DNA from: Phycisphaerae bacterium | Lineage (GTDB): Bacteria; Planctomycetota; Phycisphaerae; Phycisphaerales; UBA1924 | Length of the DNA: 64,000 nt | NCBI GenBank assembly: GCA_030426395.1 | Contig: JAUHYE010000003.1 | Coordinates: 1 to 64,000 of the forward strand | Reading direction: 5' to 3' | Shown: positions 41,315 through 49,722 of the stretch, in pieces | Layout of the letters: the number at the start of each line of letters is the position of its first letter | How positions within the stretch are numbered: position 1 is the stretch's first letter | Notes under the pieces: generated by a model | The model's input: only the letters and a program-made list of their open reading frames with translations | Told to the model about the DNA's origin: nothing | The model's database searches: none | Program-made: the position numbers and the translations under genes

Positions 41315-43771
41315 ATGCCCCACCCTGAGCCCCCGGTTTTCGAAGCGCTCGAGCCACGCACGCTGCTGAGCGTCAGCTTCACGATCGACTACAGCTACGA
41401 CGCCAACGGTTTCTTCGACGACGCCGGCCGGCGCGAGGTGATCGAGGCGGCCGCCGATTATCTGGGCTCGTTGCTGAACGACTCGCTCAACGCGATCATC
41501 CCCAGCGGCGGCAACGAGTGGCGCATCCAGTTCACCAATCCCGCGACGGGCACGACGCAGCAGGTCGAGAACCCGACCATCGACGAGGACGAGCTTCTGA
41601 TCTTCGTGGGCGGCCGCGATATCGACGGCGACACGCTGGGCCTGGGCGGCGCGGGCGGCTGGCAGGCACAGGGCGGCAGCTCATTCCTGCTGAATGTCGA
41701 GGGCCGCGGGCAGAGCGGCGCCACCGGGCCCGAGGCGGGGCAGAACGATACCAGCCTGTGGGGCGGCAGCATCGCCTTCGACATCGACACTAACTGGCAC
41801 TTCGGCACGACCACCAGTGGGCTCGCGGGCAACGAGCACGACTTCTACTCCGTCGCGCTGCACGAGCTGATGCACGTGCTGGGCTTCAGCGATGGCACGC
41901 CCGCCTTCGCCAACCTCATCTCGCCCAGTGGCGAGTTCATGGGCGCGGCGGCGACGGCGCTCAGCAGCGACACACAGCTCGACACGGGCGACCTGGCCCA
42001 CTGGCGCGAGGGGCTGACAAGCGCAGGGCAAGAAACGGCGATGGACCCAACGTTCGCGCGAGGCACGCGCAAGCTGCTCACGCCGCTCGACCTTGCCGCG
42101 ATGATCGACATCGGCTGGGAGCTGGGCGAGATGCGCTGGCCCGGCCGCGGCGCTTCGATCGCACTGAACCCATTCTCGGGCGAGGGCATCGCCTCGGGCA
42201 GCGCGTCGCCGGGCAACCCGGGGCTGCACTGGGTCGACGTGTCGGACGCCGGCTTGCTCGACTTCCGTTTGACCGCCGACCAGCCGGTGACGCTACGGCT
42301 ATGGGACTCGCAGGGCGTGTTCATAAACGAGGTCGCGAGCGCCAGCATGATCACCGGCGTGGGCATCGCCGCCACCGATCAGTTCTACGTGATCGAGGTC
42401 GTGAGCTCGTCGCCGGCAACGTACGACATGGCGATCACGGCGAGCGAATTCGATGAGTTTGCTTACTACCCCGAGGGCTTTGCGTCGCCCGACATCGACC
42501 AGACGGTCTATGTCACCAACCCGACGGATACGGCGCAGGTGTTCACGCTCTCGCTGCGGTATGAACGCGATGGGTTGGGTCGCGAGGGCGACGCCGTGGC
42601 AGCCGATCGCGTGATCGAGCCGGGCGCGACGATCGCCATCGATATCGCCCGCGACGGGACGTACGCCACCGACGAGGCGACCGGACGGGAACTCCTGACC
42701 AGCGAGCCATACGCGCTGGTGCTGGCCGCCACAGCGCCGCTGGCCGCCGCGATCGAGCACGCGGACGTCTTCAACGGCCAGCGCATCACTACGGGCGAGG
42801 ACTTCACGCGGCAGACCAACGCCACGTGGCACCTGCCGCGCGTCGAGAAGGTGTTCAATGTCTCGGACTTCCTGGTTTTCTACAACCCAAACCAGCACGA
42901 CGCGCGGGTGACCATCACGTTTGTCGCGATGAGCGCGCAATTCACGCTGACGCAAACGGTGCGGGCCGAGGCGCGGGGTGGGCTGAACGTCCAGGCCATC
43001 GGCAACCTGGCCGATGGCAACTTCGGCGTCATCATCACCAGCCAGGCGCTCAACGCCGGCAACCAGCCCGACCACGACGGCATCGTCGCGGCCCTGTCCC
43101 ACTACGACGGCGTCGACGGCGTGGGCTGGACGGCCCTCGGCACGCCGGGCGCCCTGCCAGCGTCCAACACCGTGCCTCTCGCGGACATCTCGGGCTCGAC
43201 GACCGAGTTACTGATCTTCAACCCCGGATCCTCGACCGCACGGCTGCGGCTCATCCGCACGACGTCGACCGGAGACGAGATGCTGGCCGAGCGGTTCGTG
43301 CCCGTGGGCTCGACGACCGCGCTCTCGGTACCCAACGCGTTGGGTTACCGCTACGAGTTCACCACCGGCACGGGCGCGATTCAGTTCGTGCAACGCACCG
43401 ATGCGGAGACCTTCAGCGGCCGCGGACCCGGGGCGGCGGCGTTCAACATCGCGTTCTCGGCGGTGCCCTTTGACGCGAGCTCGGCCGACTCGGTGCTGCG
43501 GCTGGGTGTGTACAACGTTGAGCTGGCAAGTATGGCCAGCATCACCATCCGCTTCCTGTTCGAGACCGGGCCGGAGCTCAGTCAATTCGTGCAGGTAGGC
43601 GGGCAGGACTTCCGCTCGGTCGACCTCGGCGCCTTCCAGGCGGTGCGCGACCGCTCGGGCGATCGCCTGCTCGGGGTCGTCCTCGAGTCGAGCCAGCGCA
43701 TCTCGGCGTTGCTTGCGGTGAGCGATGTTGATCTGGGGTGGGCGAGTGGGGGGGTGTTGTTGCCTGCTTGA
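41315..43771 (+). CDS. Secreted M10-like metalloprotease with planctomycete LEPRTLLS leader
   Basis: An 818-residue protein. It opens PPVFEALEPRTLLSV, the short N-terminal motif found in many very large exported planctomycete proteins, in place of a classic signal peptide. Residues about 15-265 form a matrixin-type catalytic domain with zinc motif HELMHVLGFSDG (His183 onward) and Met-turn AMDP. About 280-818 is beta-rich, with a PPC-like segment (WVDVSDAGLLDFRLTADQPV) and further sandwich domains. There is no dockerin tail. AGAAGGAG precedes the ATG. Its stop directly abuts that of lysS. Confidence 0.83.
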   Translation: MPHPEPPVFEALEPRTLLSVSFTIDYSYDANGFFDDAGRREVIEAAADYLGSLLNDSLNAIIPSGGNEWRIQFTNPATGTTQQVENPTIDEDELLIFVGGRDIDGDTLGLGGAGGWQAQGGSSFLLNVEGRGQSGATGPEAGQNDTSLWGGSIAFDIDTNWHFGTTTSGLAGNEHDFYSVALHELMHVLGFSDGTPAFANLISPSGEFMGAAATALSSDTQLDTGDLAHWREGLTSAGQETAMDPTFARGTRKLLTPLDLAAMIDIGWELGEMRWPGRGASIALNPFSGEGIASGSASPGNPGLHWVDVSDAGLLDFRLTADQPVTLRLWDSQGVFINEVASASMITGVGIAATDQFYVIEVVSSSPATYDMAITASEFDEFAYYPEGFASPDIDQTVYVTNPTDTAQVFTLSLRYERDGLGREGDAVAADRVIEPGATIAIDIARDGTYATDEATGRELLTSEPYALVLAATAPLAAAIEHADVFNGQRITTGEDFTRQTNATWHLPRVEKVFNVSDFLVFYNPNQHDARVTITFVAMSAQFTLTQTVRAEARGGLNVQAIGNLADGNFGVIITSQALNAGNQPDHDGIVAALSHYDGVDGVGWTALGTPGALPASNTVPLADISGSTTELLIFNPGSSTARLRLIRTTSTGDEMLAERFVPVGSTTALSVPNALGYRYEFTTGTGAIQFVQRTDAETFSGRGPGAAAFNIAFSAVPFDASSADSVLRLGVYNVELASMASITIRFLFETGPELSQFVQVGGQDFRSVDLGAFQAVRDRSGDRLLGVVLESSQRISALLAVSDVDLGWASGGVLLPA

Positions 43772-45388
43772 TTACGCTTCCGGCCGCATGAACGGGAACG
43801 GGATTACCTCCCGCAAGCTCGCCCCACCGGTCAACAACATCGCCAGGCGATCGATGCCAAGCCCGATACCACCCGCCGGCGGCATGCCCACGCGCAGGGC
43901 GCGGAGGAAGTCCTCGTCGAGCGTGCGGAAGGTGTCGTCGTCGGCCTTGGCGCCCTCGAGCTGCTGGCGGAACTTGGCTTCCTGGATATGCGGATCGTTC
44001 AACTCGGTGTAGGCCGGGCCGATCTCCATGCCGGCGATGAACAGATCCCACCGGCCGGCAAGCTCGGGGCGGTCGTCGAGCTGGCGCGTCAGCGGACTGG
44101 TCGCGCTGGGGTAGTGCAGCACGAAGGTCGGGCGCGTCGTGTCGATAAGCTCCTCGGCCTTGTCCTCGAACAAACGATCGACCAAGAGCCAGTGGTCGGT
44201 GGTCTTCGCGTCGTCGTAGCCGGCGTCGACGGCAGCGGTGCGCACGGCGGCTTCATCGAACATCGAGCAACCCACGGCCTTCTCGAACAGATCGCCGTAC
44301 TCGACCTGCACGAACGGGTCGGCGTAGTTGATCTCCATGCCTTCCCATGGCATGGCCCTTGTCGTCGCGTCTGGGTAGAGACCCTTGTACGCCGGGTCGG
44401 CACACACCATCTCGGCCAGGCGGCGCACCATGCTCTCGGCCAACTCGAGCATCGTGTGCGCGTCGCCGAAGGCCTGGTAGGCCTCCATCGACGTGAACTC
44501 GGGGTTGTGCCGGCGGCTGAGGCCCTCGTTCCTGAAGTTGCGGCTCATCTCGAACACGCGCGGCATGCCGGCGACGAGCAGCCTCTTGAGGTATAACTCG
44601 GGCGCGATGCGCAGCGAGAGGTCCATATCGAGCGCGTTGAGGTGCGTTACGAAGGGCTTGGCCGCCGCGCCACCGGCCTGGGCTTGCAGCACGGGCGTCT
44701 CGACTTCGGCGAAGCCGCGCTCTTCCATGAACGCGCGCACGTCGCGCACGATCTTGCCGCGCAGCACGAGCCGCGCCATGGCCTCGGGGTTGCTCCACAG
44801 GTCGACGTAGCGCCGGCGGAAGCGGGCCTCGGGGTCGCTCAGGCCGGCGTGCTTCTCGGGCGGGGGCTCGATGGACTTCGAGCCCGTCTTGAGGTCGCTG
44901 GCCCAGATGGTGAGCTCGCCCGCGCGAGTCTTCATGAGCGGGCCCTCGGCCACCACGATGTCCGCCAGGTCGGTGTGCTTGGCCAGGTTGAAGCCCGCCT
45001 CTGAACAATCGCGCTTGCTGACGGCGACCTGCACGTCGCCGCTGGCGTCGCGCAGGTTGACCCACACGAGCTTGCCGTTGTCACGGTGTAGCACGACGCG
45101 GCCCGCCACGCGCACGCGCGTGCGATTGTCCTGGGCGGGTGGCACGTCGGCGTTCGGATCTTCCTTCAGCTTCGCCTTGCGATCGGCCTCGGCCTGCTGG
45201 TGGGCCGCGTCGGCCTCGGCGTCGTACAACTCGTGCGTCTGGGCCAGCGTCACCAGCCCGTCCTCGCGCACGCCGTAGGGCTTCATACCCAGTTCGGCCA
45301 CCGCATCGCGGTTGGCCAGGCGCTGGCGCACGAACTCGTTGTCGGCGTTGGGGTGGGCGGGTGACTGATCGGTCGCGGTGTCGTTCAT
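43772..45388 (-). CDS. lysS: Lysyl-tRNA synthetase, class II
   Basis: A 538-residue class II synthetase that charges tRNA-Lys. It has the N-terminal OB-fold anticodon domain (RVRVAGRVVLHRDNGK), motif 2 FEMSRNFRNEGLSRRHNPEF and motif 3 GGIGLGIDRLAMLLTG. About 40 extra residues with an Ala/Asp/Lys-rich helix lie near the N-terminus. TACAAT is 8 nt before the ATG; no Shine-Dalgarno. Confidence 0.96.
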   Translation of the reverse strand: MNDTATDQSPAHPNADNEFVRQRLANRDAVAELGMKPYGVREDGLVTLAQTHELYDAEADAAHQQAEADRKAKLKEDPNADVPPAQDNRTRVRVAGRVVLHRDNGKLVWVNLRDASGDVQVAVSKRDCSEAGFNLAKHTDLADIVVAEGPLMKTRAGELTIWASDLKTGSKSIEPPPEKHAGLSDPEARFRRRYVDLWSNPEAMARLVLRGKIVRDVRAFMEERGFAEVETPVLQAQAGGAAAKPFVTHLNALDMDLSLRIAPELYLKRLLVAGMPRVFEMSRNFRNEGLSRRHNPEFTSMEAYQAFGDAHTMLELAESMVRRLAEMVCADPAYKGLYPDATTRAMPWEGMEINYADPFVQVEYGDLFEKAVGCSMFDEAAVRTAAVDAGYDDAKTTDHWLLVDRLFEDKAEELIDTTRPTFVLHYPSATSPLTRQLDDRPELAGRWDLFIAGMEIGPAYTELNDPHIQEAKFRQQLEGAKADDDTFRTLDEDFLRALRVGMPPAGGIGLGIDRLAMLLTGGASLREVIPFPFMRPEA

Positions 45389-45396
45389 GGACCGCG

Positions 45397-45402
45397 ATTG
45401 TA
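45397..45402 (-). promoter_or_regulatory. Leaderless-type -10 element of lysS
   Basis: TACAAT on the minus strand, 8 nt before the ATG at 45388. Confidence 0.45.
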
Positions 45403-45413
45403 GGGTTTGCCGT

Positions 45414-46250
45414 TCAGCCCGGGTCCGCCTCTTCGCCCTGCACGGCCATAGCGGCCGGGCTCTGGGCCCGGATGCGGCGCAGGTCCTTGTCGCCGCCCTC
45501 GTCCGACGCCTCTGTGGTGGTCATGCACCACAGTTCGAGCCGGGCGCCCACCGGCCTCAATGCGATCATCCGCACGCGGCGTCCGTCGCCCAGCGCCTGC
45601 GAGGCGTCCTCGATGAGCGGGGCTTTGCCCTCCAGGGCCAGGAAGATTGCCTCCAGCTCGGGCAGGGTGAGCAAGGCCGCGGGGATGTATTCCTCGCGGT
45701 TTCGGCGGAGGTAGTCGAGCAGCACACCGGCGGGCAGCGTGAGGCGGCCGACGCTCACGGTTCTGGCGGGCATCCACAGCGCACCGGTTTCGGGGTCGAT
45801 GATGGGCTCGACCACGGCCGACACATACCGCACGCCGTCGGGCATGCGCACGCGCAGGCCGATGGCGATGGAGCCGTCCATGAACTCGACCTGGACCTGC
45901 TCGAGCTCCTTGGGCCAGCCGACGAGCTCCCACTCGGAGGCCACCCAGTCGCGCATGGTGGTGTTGAGCCAGGCGTTGGAGTCCTGGGCGCTGATCCAGA
46001 CGTGCCAGCGTTCCTGCCCCGCCTCGCGCCGCTGGTACAGGGCGTTCCACAGGCCGTTCTCGATGGCGATGGCCGTCTGCTCGGTGCGGGGGTCTTCGAC
46101 CGCGACCGAGCGCCACCACGCGGGGGCCTGCTCGACCAGCGAGTAGGCAACGACCACCGCGAGCGTGAGCACCGCCACGAGGGAGAGGGCCCCGATGACC
46201 AGCCATCGGCGCAGACCGCTGATCTTCGAGCTCCTGGGCCGATCGGACAT
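45414..46250 (-). CDS. Single-pass membrane protein of unknown function
   Basis: A 278-residue protein with a basic leader and one membrane segment (about 16-38), the rest outside the cytoplasm. The body has alternating strands and helices, for example VQVEFMDGSIAIGLRVRM, VSAVVEPIIDPETG and LTLPAGVLLDYLRRN, suggesting one or two alpha/beta domains that recall lipid-binding folds, but I cannot assign a family. It lies between lysS and coaD on the same strand. A poor start signal (AACATT 8 nt upstream). Confidence 0.6.
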   Translation of the reverse strand: MSDRPRSSKISGLRRWLVIGALSLVAVLTLAVVVAYSLVEQAPAWWRSVAVEDPRTEQTAIAIENGLWNALYQRREAGQERWHVWISAQDSNAWLNTTMRDWVASEWELVGWPKELEQVQVEFMDGSIAIGLRVRMPDGVRYVSAVVEPIIDPETGALWMPARTVSVGRLTLPAGVLLDYLRRNREEYIPAALLTLPELEAIFLALEGKAPLIEDASQALGDGRRVRMIALRPVGARLELWCMTTTEASDEGGDKDLRRIRAQSPAAMAVQGEEADPG

Positions 46251-46360
46251 CGTTGGTGAATGTTGGGTCGCGCCGGGGCTTCAATCAAGCGGTAAGCCCC
46301 AGCTTACTGCGGCGCATCGCTCTAAGACGCGCCAGGGGAGTGAGATTCCCTTAGCCCAGG

Positions 46361-46927
46361 TCAACCCTCGCCGTTCGCGGGGTCGTGGTCGGCCCGCAGG
46401 CGGGCCAGCAGCGGGTCGTCGCGTTTGGCCCACATGGCCTCGATGACCGCCTCGGGCACCATGCTCCGCAGCACGTCGGGGTCCTTGCCCATCGCGGCGA
46501 TCTGCTTGATGAGGCTGCTGCTGATGTACGCGAAGCTCTCGCCGGCCACCATGAAGGCCGTCTCAAGGCCCGCAAGCTGCCGGTTGGTCACGGCCTGCTG
46601 GACCTCATATTGCAGGTCCGAGAGGTTCCGAACGCCCCGCAGCAAGGCCGCCGCCCCGCGCGAGACGGCGAAGTCGACCGTCAGCCCCGTGAACACCTCG
46701 ACCCTGACCGGGGCGTGCTGGGGCTCGTCGGCACACAGCTCGGCCACCAGGTTCCGCGCCATGGCGGCCCGCTCCTCAGCGGTGAAGAGCTGAGGCTTGC
46801 TGGGGTTGTTCCCAATGGCCACAATCAGCTCGTCGAACAGCGTCCGGCCGCGGCGGATGACGTCCAGGTGCCCGAAGGTTATCGGATCGAACGAGCCCGG
46901 GTAGATCGCGACGTGGGGGCCTGGCAT
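46361..46927 (-). CDS. coaD: Phosphopantetheine adenylyltransferase
   Basis: A 188-residue nucleotidyltransferase of coenzyme A synthesis (4'-phosphopantetheine plus ATP gives dephospho-CoA). The motifs are GSFDPITFGH (17-20 is the T/HxGH box), VAIGNNPSKPQLFT, RGVRNLSDLQYE and ISSSLIKQIA. A 25-residue polar tail extends past the usual 160. TACGAT lies 5 nt before the ATG. Confidence 0.95.
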   Translation of the reverse strand: MPGPHVAIYPGSFDPITFGHLDVIRRGRTLFDELIVAIGNNPSKPQLFTAEERAAMARNLVAELCADEPQHAPVRVEVFTGLTVDFAVSRGAAALLRGVRNLSDLQYEVQQAVTNRQLAGLETAFMVAGESFAYISSSLIKQIAAMGKDPDVLRSMVPEAVIEAMWAKRDDPLLARLRADHDPANGEG

Positions 46928-46932
46928 CGGCC

Positions 46933-46938
46933 ATCGTA
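46933..46938 (-). promoter_or_regulatory. Leaderless-type -10 element of coaD
   Basis: TACGAT on the minus strand, 5 nt before the ATG at 46927. Confidence 0.5.
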
Positions 46939-47007
46939 CCAGAACCGCCCGCCGCCGGCATCACCTGGATGGGTCATGCGGCCCTGGGGCGGCTCGGTTT
47001 GGTCAAT

Positions 47008-47189
47008 CACCGCCGGCAACGCTTGGCAACCGGCGGCGTGCAATGGACATTTGTCGTGTTCGGCCATCGGCCTTTGGCCGTGCCCAGCCGAAGCACGGGC
47101 CCGTGTGGGCCCACGTCTGGGCAGCAGTGGCCGCATCCCCCTGCACCGGCCCCGCGTCGTGTTCCTCACGGCGCGGGGCTGTTTTTTTG
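47008..47189 (+). ncRNA. Candidate structured RNA ending in an intrinsic terminator
   Basis: The 311-bp gap 46928-47238 has no convincing gene. It does hold CCGCCGG/CCGGCGG (47010-47016, 47030-47036), CGGCC/GGCCG (47061-47080), the palindromes CACGGGCCCGTG (47094-47105) and TGGGCCCA (47106-47113) inside GCCCAG/CTGGGC, and a terminator-grade hairpin GCCCCGCG/CGCGGGGC (47149-47179) followed by TGTTTTTTTG. The terminator points rightward but no rightward gene precedes it. It could be a small RNA or a leader attenuator for the following gene; the 5' end is unknown. Confidence 0.35.
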
Positions 47190-47238
47190 TTGCCTACTTT
47201 TGTGTTCTGGCACTTCGCTGGTACAGGAGGGGCACTCA

Positions 47239-47661
47239 ATGGGTGCATGGGGTGTTCAACCGCTGGAAGACGACACCGGAGCCGATTTCGGCTACGACAT
47301 TGAGAAGAGTAAAGACCTCTCGCCAATGACCGAACTCTTTGACCGTGTCGAAAGGATCGATCGTGAGGAAGACACGATCTATTCATGGGATGCGGACATG
47401 GTACTCGCAGCGTGCGATATCCTCGCGCGGATTCGAGGGAAGCCAGGGTATCACAACTCCTATACCGAAGAACTGGATACTTGGGTTGCAAAGCACCAGC
47501 CCGCACTGCCACAGGAGCTACTTGATCGCGCGATTCGACTCTTCGATCGTGTAGTAAGAGACGGATCTGAAACTCGAAAACTATGGCAAGGCACCGAGAG
47601 CGAACAAGACTGGTTGGATGCCATGTTAGACCTTCGCAAACGGCTGACTACATCCACGTAA
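47239..47661 (+). CDS. DUF4259-like protein in low-GC island
   Basis: A 140-residue cytosolic protein starting MGAWGVQPLEDDTGADFGYD, the signature opening of DUF4259 proteins (MGAWG..F..D.A.D). The rest is helical and acidic. Such proteins are often found near toxin-immunity or defence loci but have no proven function. CAGGAGG precedes the ATG. Base composition is 48-53% GC in sampled 60-base lines, far below the neighbours, which suggests acquisition from outside. Its end overlaps NIF3 by 14 bp in convergent orientation. Confidence 0.7.
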   Translation: MGAWGVQPLEDDTGADFGYDIEKSKDLSPMTELFDRVERIDREEDTIYSWDADMVLAACDILARIRGKPGYHNSYTEELDTWVAKHQPALPQELLDRAIRLFDRVVRDGSETRKLWQGTESEQDWLDAMLDLRKRLTTST

Positions 47662-48799
47662 ACGGCGTCCGATCCCGCGTCGACACCACGCACTCGACCT
47701 TGGGCAGCAGGTCGACAAGGCGGTCGCGCAGGCGCGGGAGGTAGCCGCGCTCGGTGTTGGTGTGGCCGGCCAGCAACACGCCGCAGTCCTTGCGGAGCAG
47801 CTCGAGGGCCTCGTGGTGGGTCATCTCGCCGGTGACGAAGAGCTCGCAGCCCGAGGCCAGGGCCGCGGCCCGCAGCGACGCGCCCGCGCCGGGGATGACG
47901 CCCACCGTGCGCACGGGCTTGTTCACGTCGCCGTCCACCGCCGCCACCTTGACGGCCGGGATGCCCAGGAAGGTCTTCAGCCGGTCGGCGATCTCGGCTG
48001 GCGCAGCGGGGCGGTCGAGCACCAGGCGACGCCCCGCGCCGGCGTGGCGCACGGGCTCGGGTAACAGCTCGTAGAGGTCGACGGCCGGCTCTTCATACGG
48101 GTGGAACTGCCGCAGCGTCTCCATCGCGATCGGCAGGGCGGCCTTCGAGCAGACCATCTCGAGGCGCAGCTCTTCGACGCGTTCGAGCTGGCCGATCTCG
48201 CCGACGGCGGGGTTGGCCTCGTCGTTCGCAAAGAAGGTGCCCGTGCCCTTGCCTCCAAAGGAACACGCGGTGTAGGCCCCGATGATGCCCGCGCCGGCGC
48301 TGGCCAGGGCGTTACGCACCTGGTCGGCGTCCTTGTGGGGCACGAAGGTCACGATCTTGATCTCTCGGCTGCCCGGCTGCTCGAGGTGGGGGGTCAGAGC
48401 CCGCACGTCCCCCGCGATGGCGCCCTCGGTCTTCGAGCCGCTGATGGCCTCGCACAGCCAGTCTGTCATGCCGCCTGGGGCCGCGTCGAGGCTGCTGTGG
48501 GGGCTCACCACCGCCATTCCGGCAGAGACGGCCTCAAGGAGCATCTTGCCCATGGCCGTCTCGTCGGTCAGGCTCTTGATGGGGTGGAAGATGGGCGGGT
48601 GGTAGGCCAGGATGGCCGATGCGCCGGCTGCCTTGGCCTCCTCGAGCACGCCGGGGGCCAGGTCGATGGTCAACAGCACGGGCCCGGTGAGGGCCTGCGA
48701 ACGCGAGCCGATGATGAGGCCGACGTTGTCCCATTTGCCCGCGTAGCTGAGGGGCGCGAAGGACTCCAGAGCGTTGAGCAGGTCGCCGACGTGTGCCAT
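47648..48799 (-). CDS. NIF3-like dinuclear metal-centre protein
   Basis: A 383-residue NIF3/YbgI/YqfO family protein. Motifs: SYAGKWDNVGLIIGS, ILAYHPPIFHPIKSL (metal-binding His), VSPHSSLDAAPGG, a YqfO-type inserted domain (about 130-235 with IVTFVPHKDADQVRNALA and FHPYEEPAVDLYEL), and the end LFVTGEMTHHEALELL with HTNTERGY. The family forms metal-binding hexamers, often annotated as GTP cyclohydrolase type 2; its true reaction is uncertain. TACCAT is 5 nt before the ATG. Confidence 0.88.
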   Translation of the reverse strand: MAHVGDLLNALESFAPLSYAGKWDNVGLIIGSRSQALTGPVLLTIDLAPGVLEEAKAAGASAILAYHPPIFHPIKSLTDETAMGKMLLEAVSAGMAVVSPHSSLDAAPGGMTDWLCEAISGSKTEGAIAGDVRALTPHLEQPGSREIKIVTFVPHKDADQVRNALASAGAGIIGAYTACSFGGKGTGTFFANDEANPAVGEIGQLERVEELRLEMVCSKAALPIAMETLRQFHPYEEPAVDLYELLPEPVRHAGAGRRLVLDRPAAPAEIADRLKTFLGIPAVKVAAVDGDVNKPVRTVGVIPGAGASLRAAALASGCELFVTGEMTHHEALELLRKDCGVLLAGHTNTERGYLPRLRDRLVDLLPKVECVVSTRDRTPFTWM

Positions 48800-48804
48800 G
48801 GGCG

Positions 48805-48810
48805 ATGGTA
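48805..48810 (-). promoter_or_regulatory. Leaderless-type -10 element of the NIF3 gene
   Basis: TACCAT on the minus strand, 5 nt before the ATG at 48799. Confidence 0.4.
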
Positions 48811-48835
48811 CGGACGTGGGGGGGCAAATGGTCGA

Positions 48836-48841
48836 TAGGCT
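48836..48841 (+). promoter_or_regulatory. Leaderless-type -10 element of ispE
   Basis: TAGGCT, 5 nt before the ATG at 48847; faces the NIF3 promoter in a 47-bp divergent gap. Confidence 0.4.
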
Positions 48842-48846
48842 TGGCG

Positions 48847-49722
48847 ATGAGCCGGCTGAGCCTGAGAGCCTTCGCGAAGCTGAACCTGGCCTTGGCCGTC
48901 GCGCCGCCGGAGCGCGATGGGCCGCGCAGGGGCTGGCACCGGATCTGTTCCTGGATGCACGCCATCGACCTGCACGACGACGTGACGGTCGAGGTCGATC
49001 GTTCGCTGACGGGGCCGACGCTGGACACCCGGTGGGCCGACGACGCACCGGTGCACGCGGGCGAGGCATTGGCGTGGCCGGTGGAGAAGGACCTGGCCTA
49101 CCGGGCGGCATTGCTGCTAGGCGAAAAGGCCCCGCTGCGGATCACGGTCCGCAAACGCATCCCCGACGGCGGCGGCTTGGGCGGCGGCAGCAGCGATGCG
49201 GCGGCCGTGCTCAGGGCGGGGGATGCGCTGCTGGGGCTCAACCTCGGCCCCGCGAAGCTCCGCGAGCTCGCCATGACGCTGGGCAGCGACATCGCGTTCT
49301 TCATCGGCGACACCGACCCGAGCCTCGACGCCCCGCCCAGGCCGGCGATCGTGAGCGGGTTTGGGGAATCGATCGAGCGGTTGGCGGCACCGGCGGAGGC
49401 GATCGATGCCACGCTGGCGTTCCCAACTTTCGGCTGCGCGACCGGAGAGGTGTATCACGCCTTCGATGGCGCGGACCCCGGGCCTTTGCGCGAGGCCGAG
49501 GTGCGGTCGCTGGCGATGCAGTCGCCGCGGGTGGCGGGTTTGTTCAATGACCTGGCGGCGGCGGCAGAGGCGGTGCGGCCGGAACTGAAGACGCTGCGGA
49601 GCGAACTTATCCACGGCTGGGAGGCCCCGGTCCACGTCACCGGCAGCGGCTCGACGCTGTTCGCCATCGGCACGCACGCACCATCCAAGGCCGTCAAGAC
49701 CTTGAACGTCCACCTGATCTAA
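48847..49722 (+). CDS. ispE: 4-diphosphocytidyl-2-C-methyl-D-erythritol kinase
   Basis: A 291-residue GHMP kinase of the MEP isoprenoid pathway. It shows AFAKLNLALAV at the start, the ATP-binding IPDGGGLGGGSSDAAAVL, GSDIAFFI, and the third GHMP motif VTGSGSTLFAI. Length fits IspE (about 280-300). The middle RGWHRICSWMHAIDLHDDV replaces the usual DGYHEL.S. Its stop overlaps the ROK start (TAATG), the first pair of a three-gene operon. Confidence 0.85.
   Translation: MSRLSLRAFAKLNLALAVAPPERDGPRRGWHRICSWMHAIDLHDDVTVEVDRSLTGPTLDTRWADDAPVHAGEALAWPVEKDLAYRAALLLGEKAPLRITVRKRIPDGGGLGGGSSDAAAVLRAGDALLGLNLGPAKLRELAMTLGSDIAFFIGDTDPSLDAPPRPAIVSGFGESIERLAAPAEAIDATLAFPTFGCATGEVYHAFDGADPGPLREAEVRSLAMQSPRVAGLFNDLAAAAEAVRPELKTLRSELIHGWEAPVHVTGSGSTLFAIGTHAPSKAVKTLNVHLI

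Noticed and set aside
49607..49614. A DnaA-box-like TTATCCAC
   Set aside because: A single match inside the ispE coding sequence; no cluster of boxes or AT-rich unwinding region nearby.
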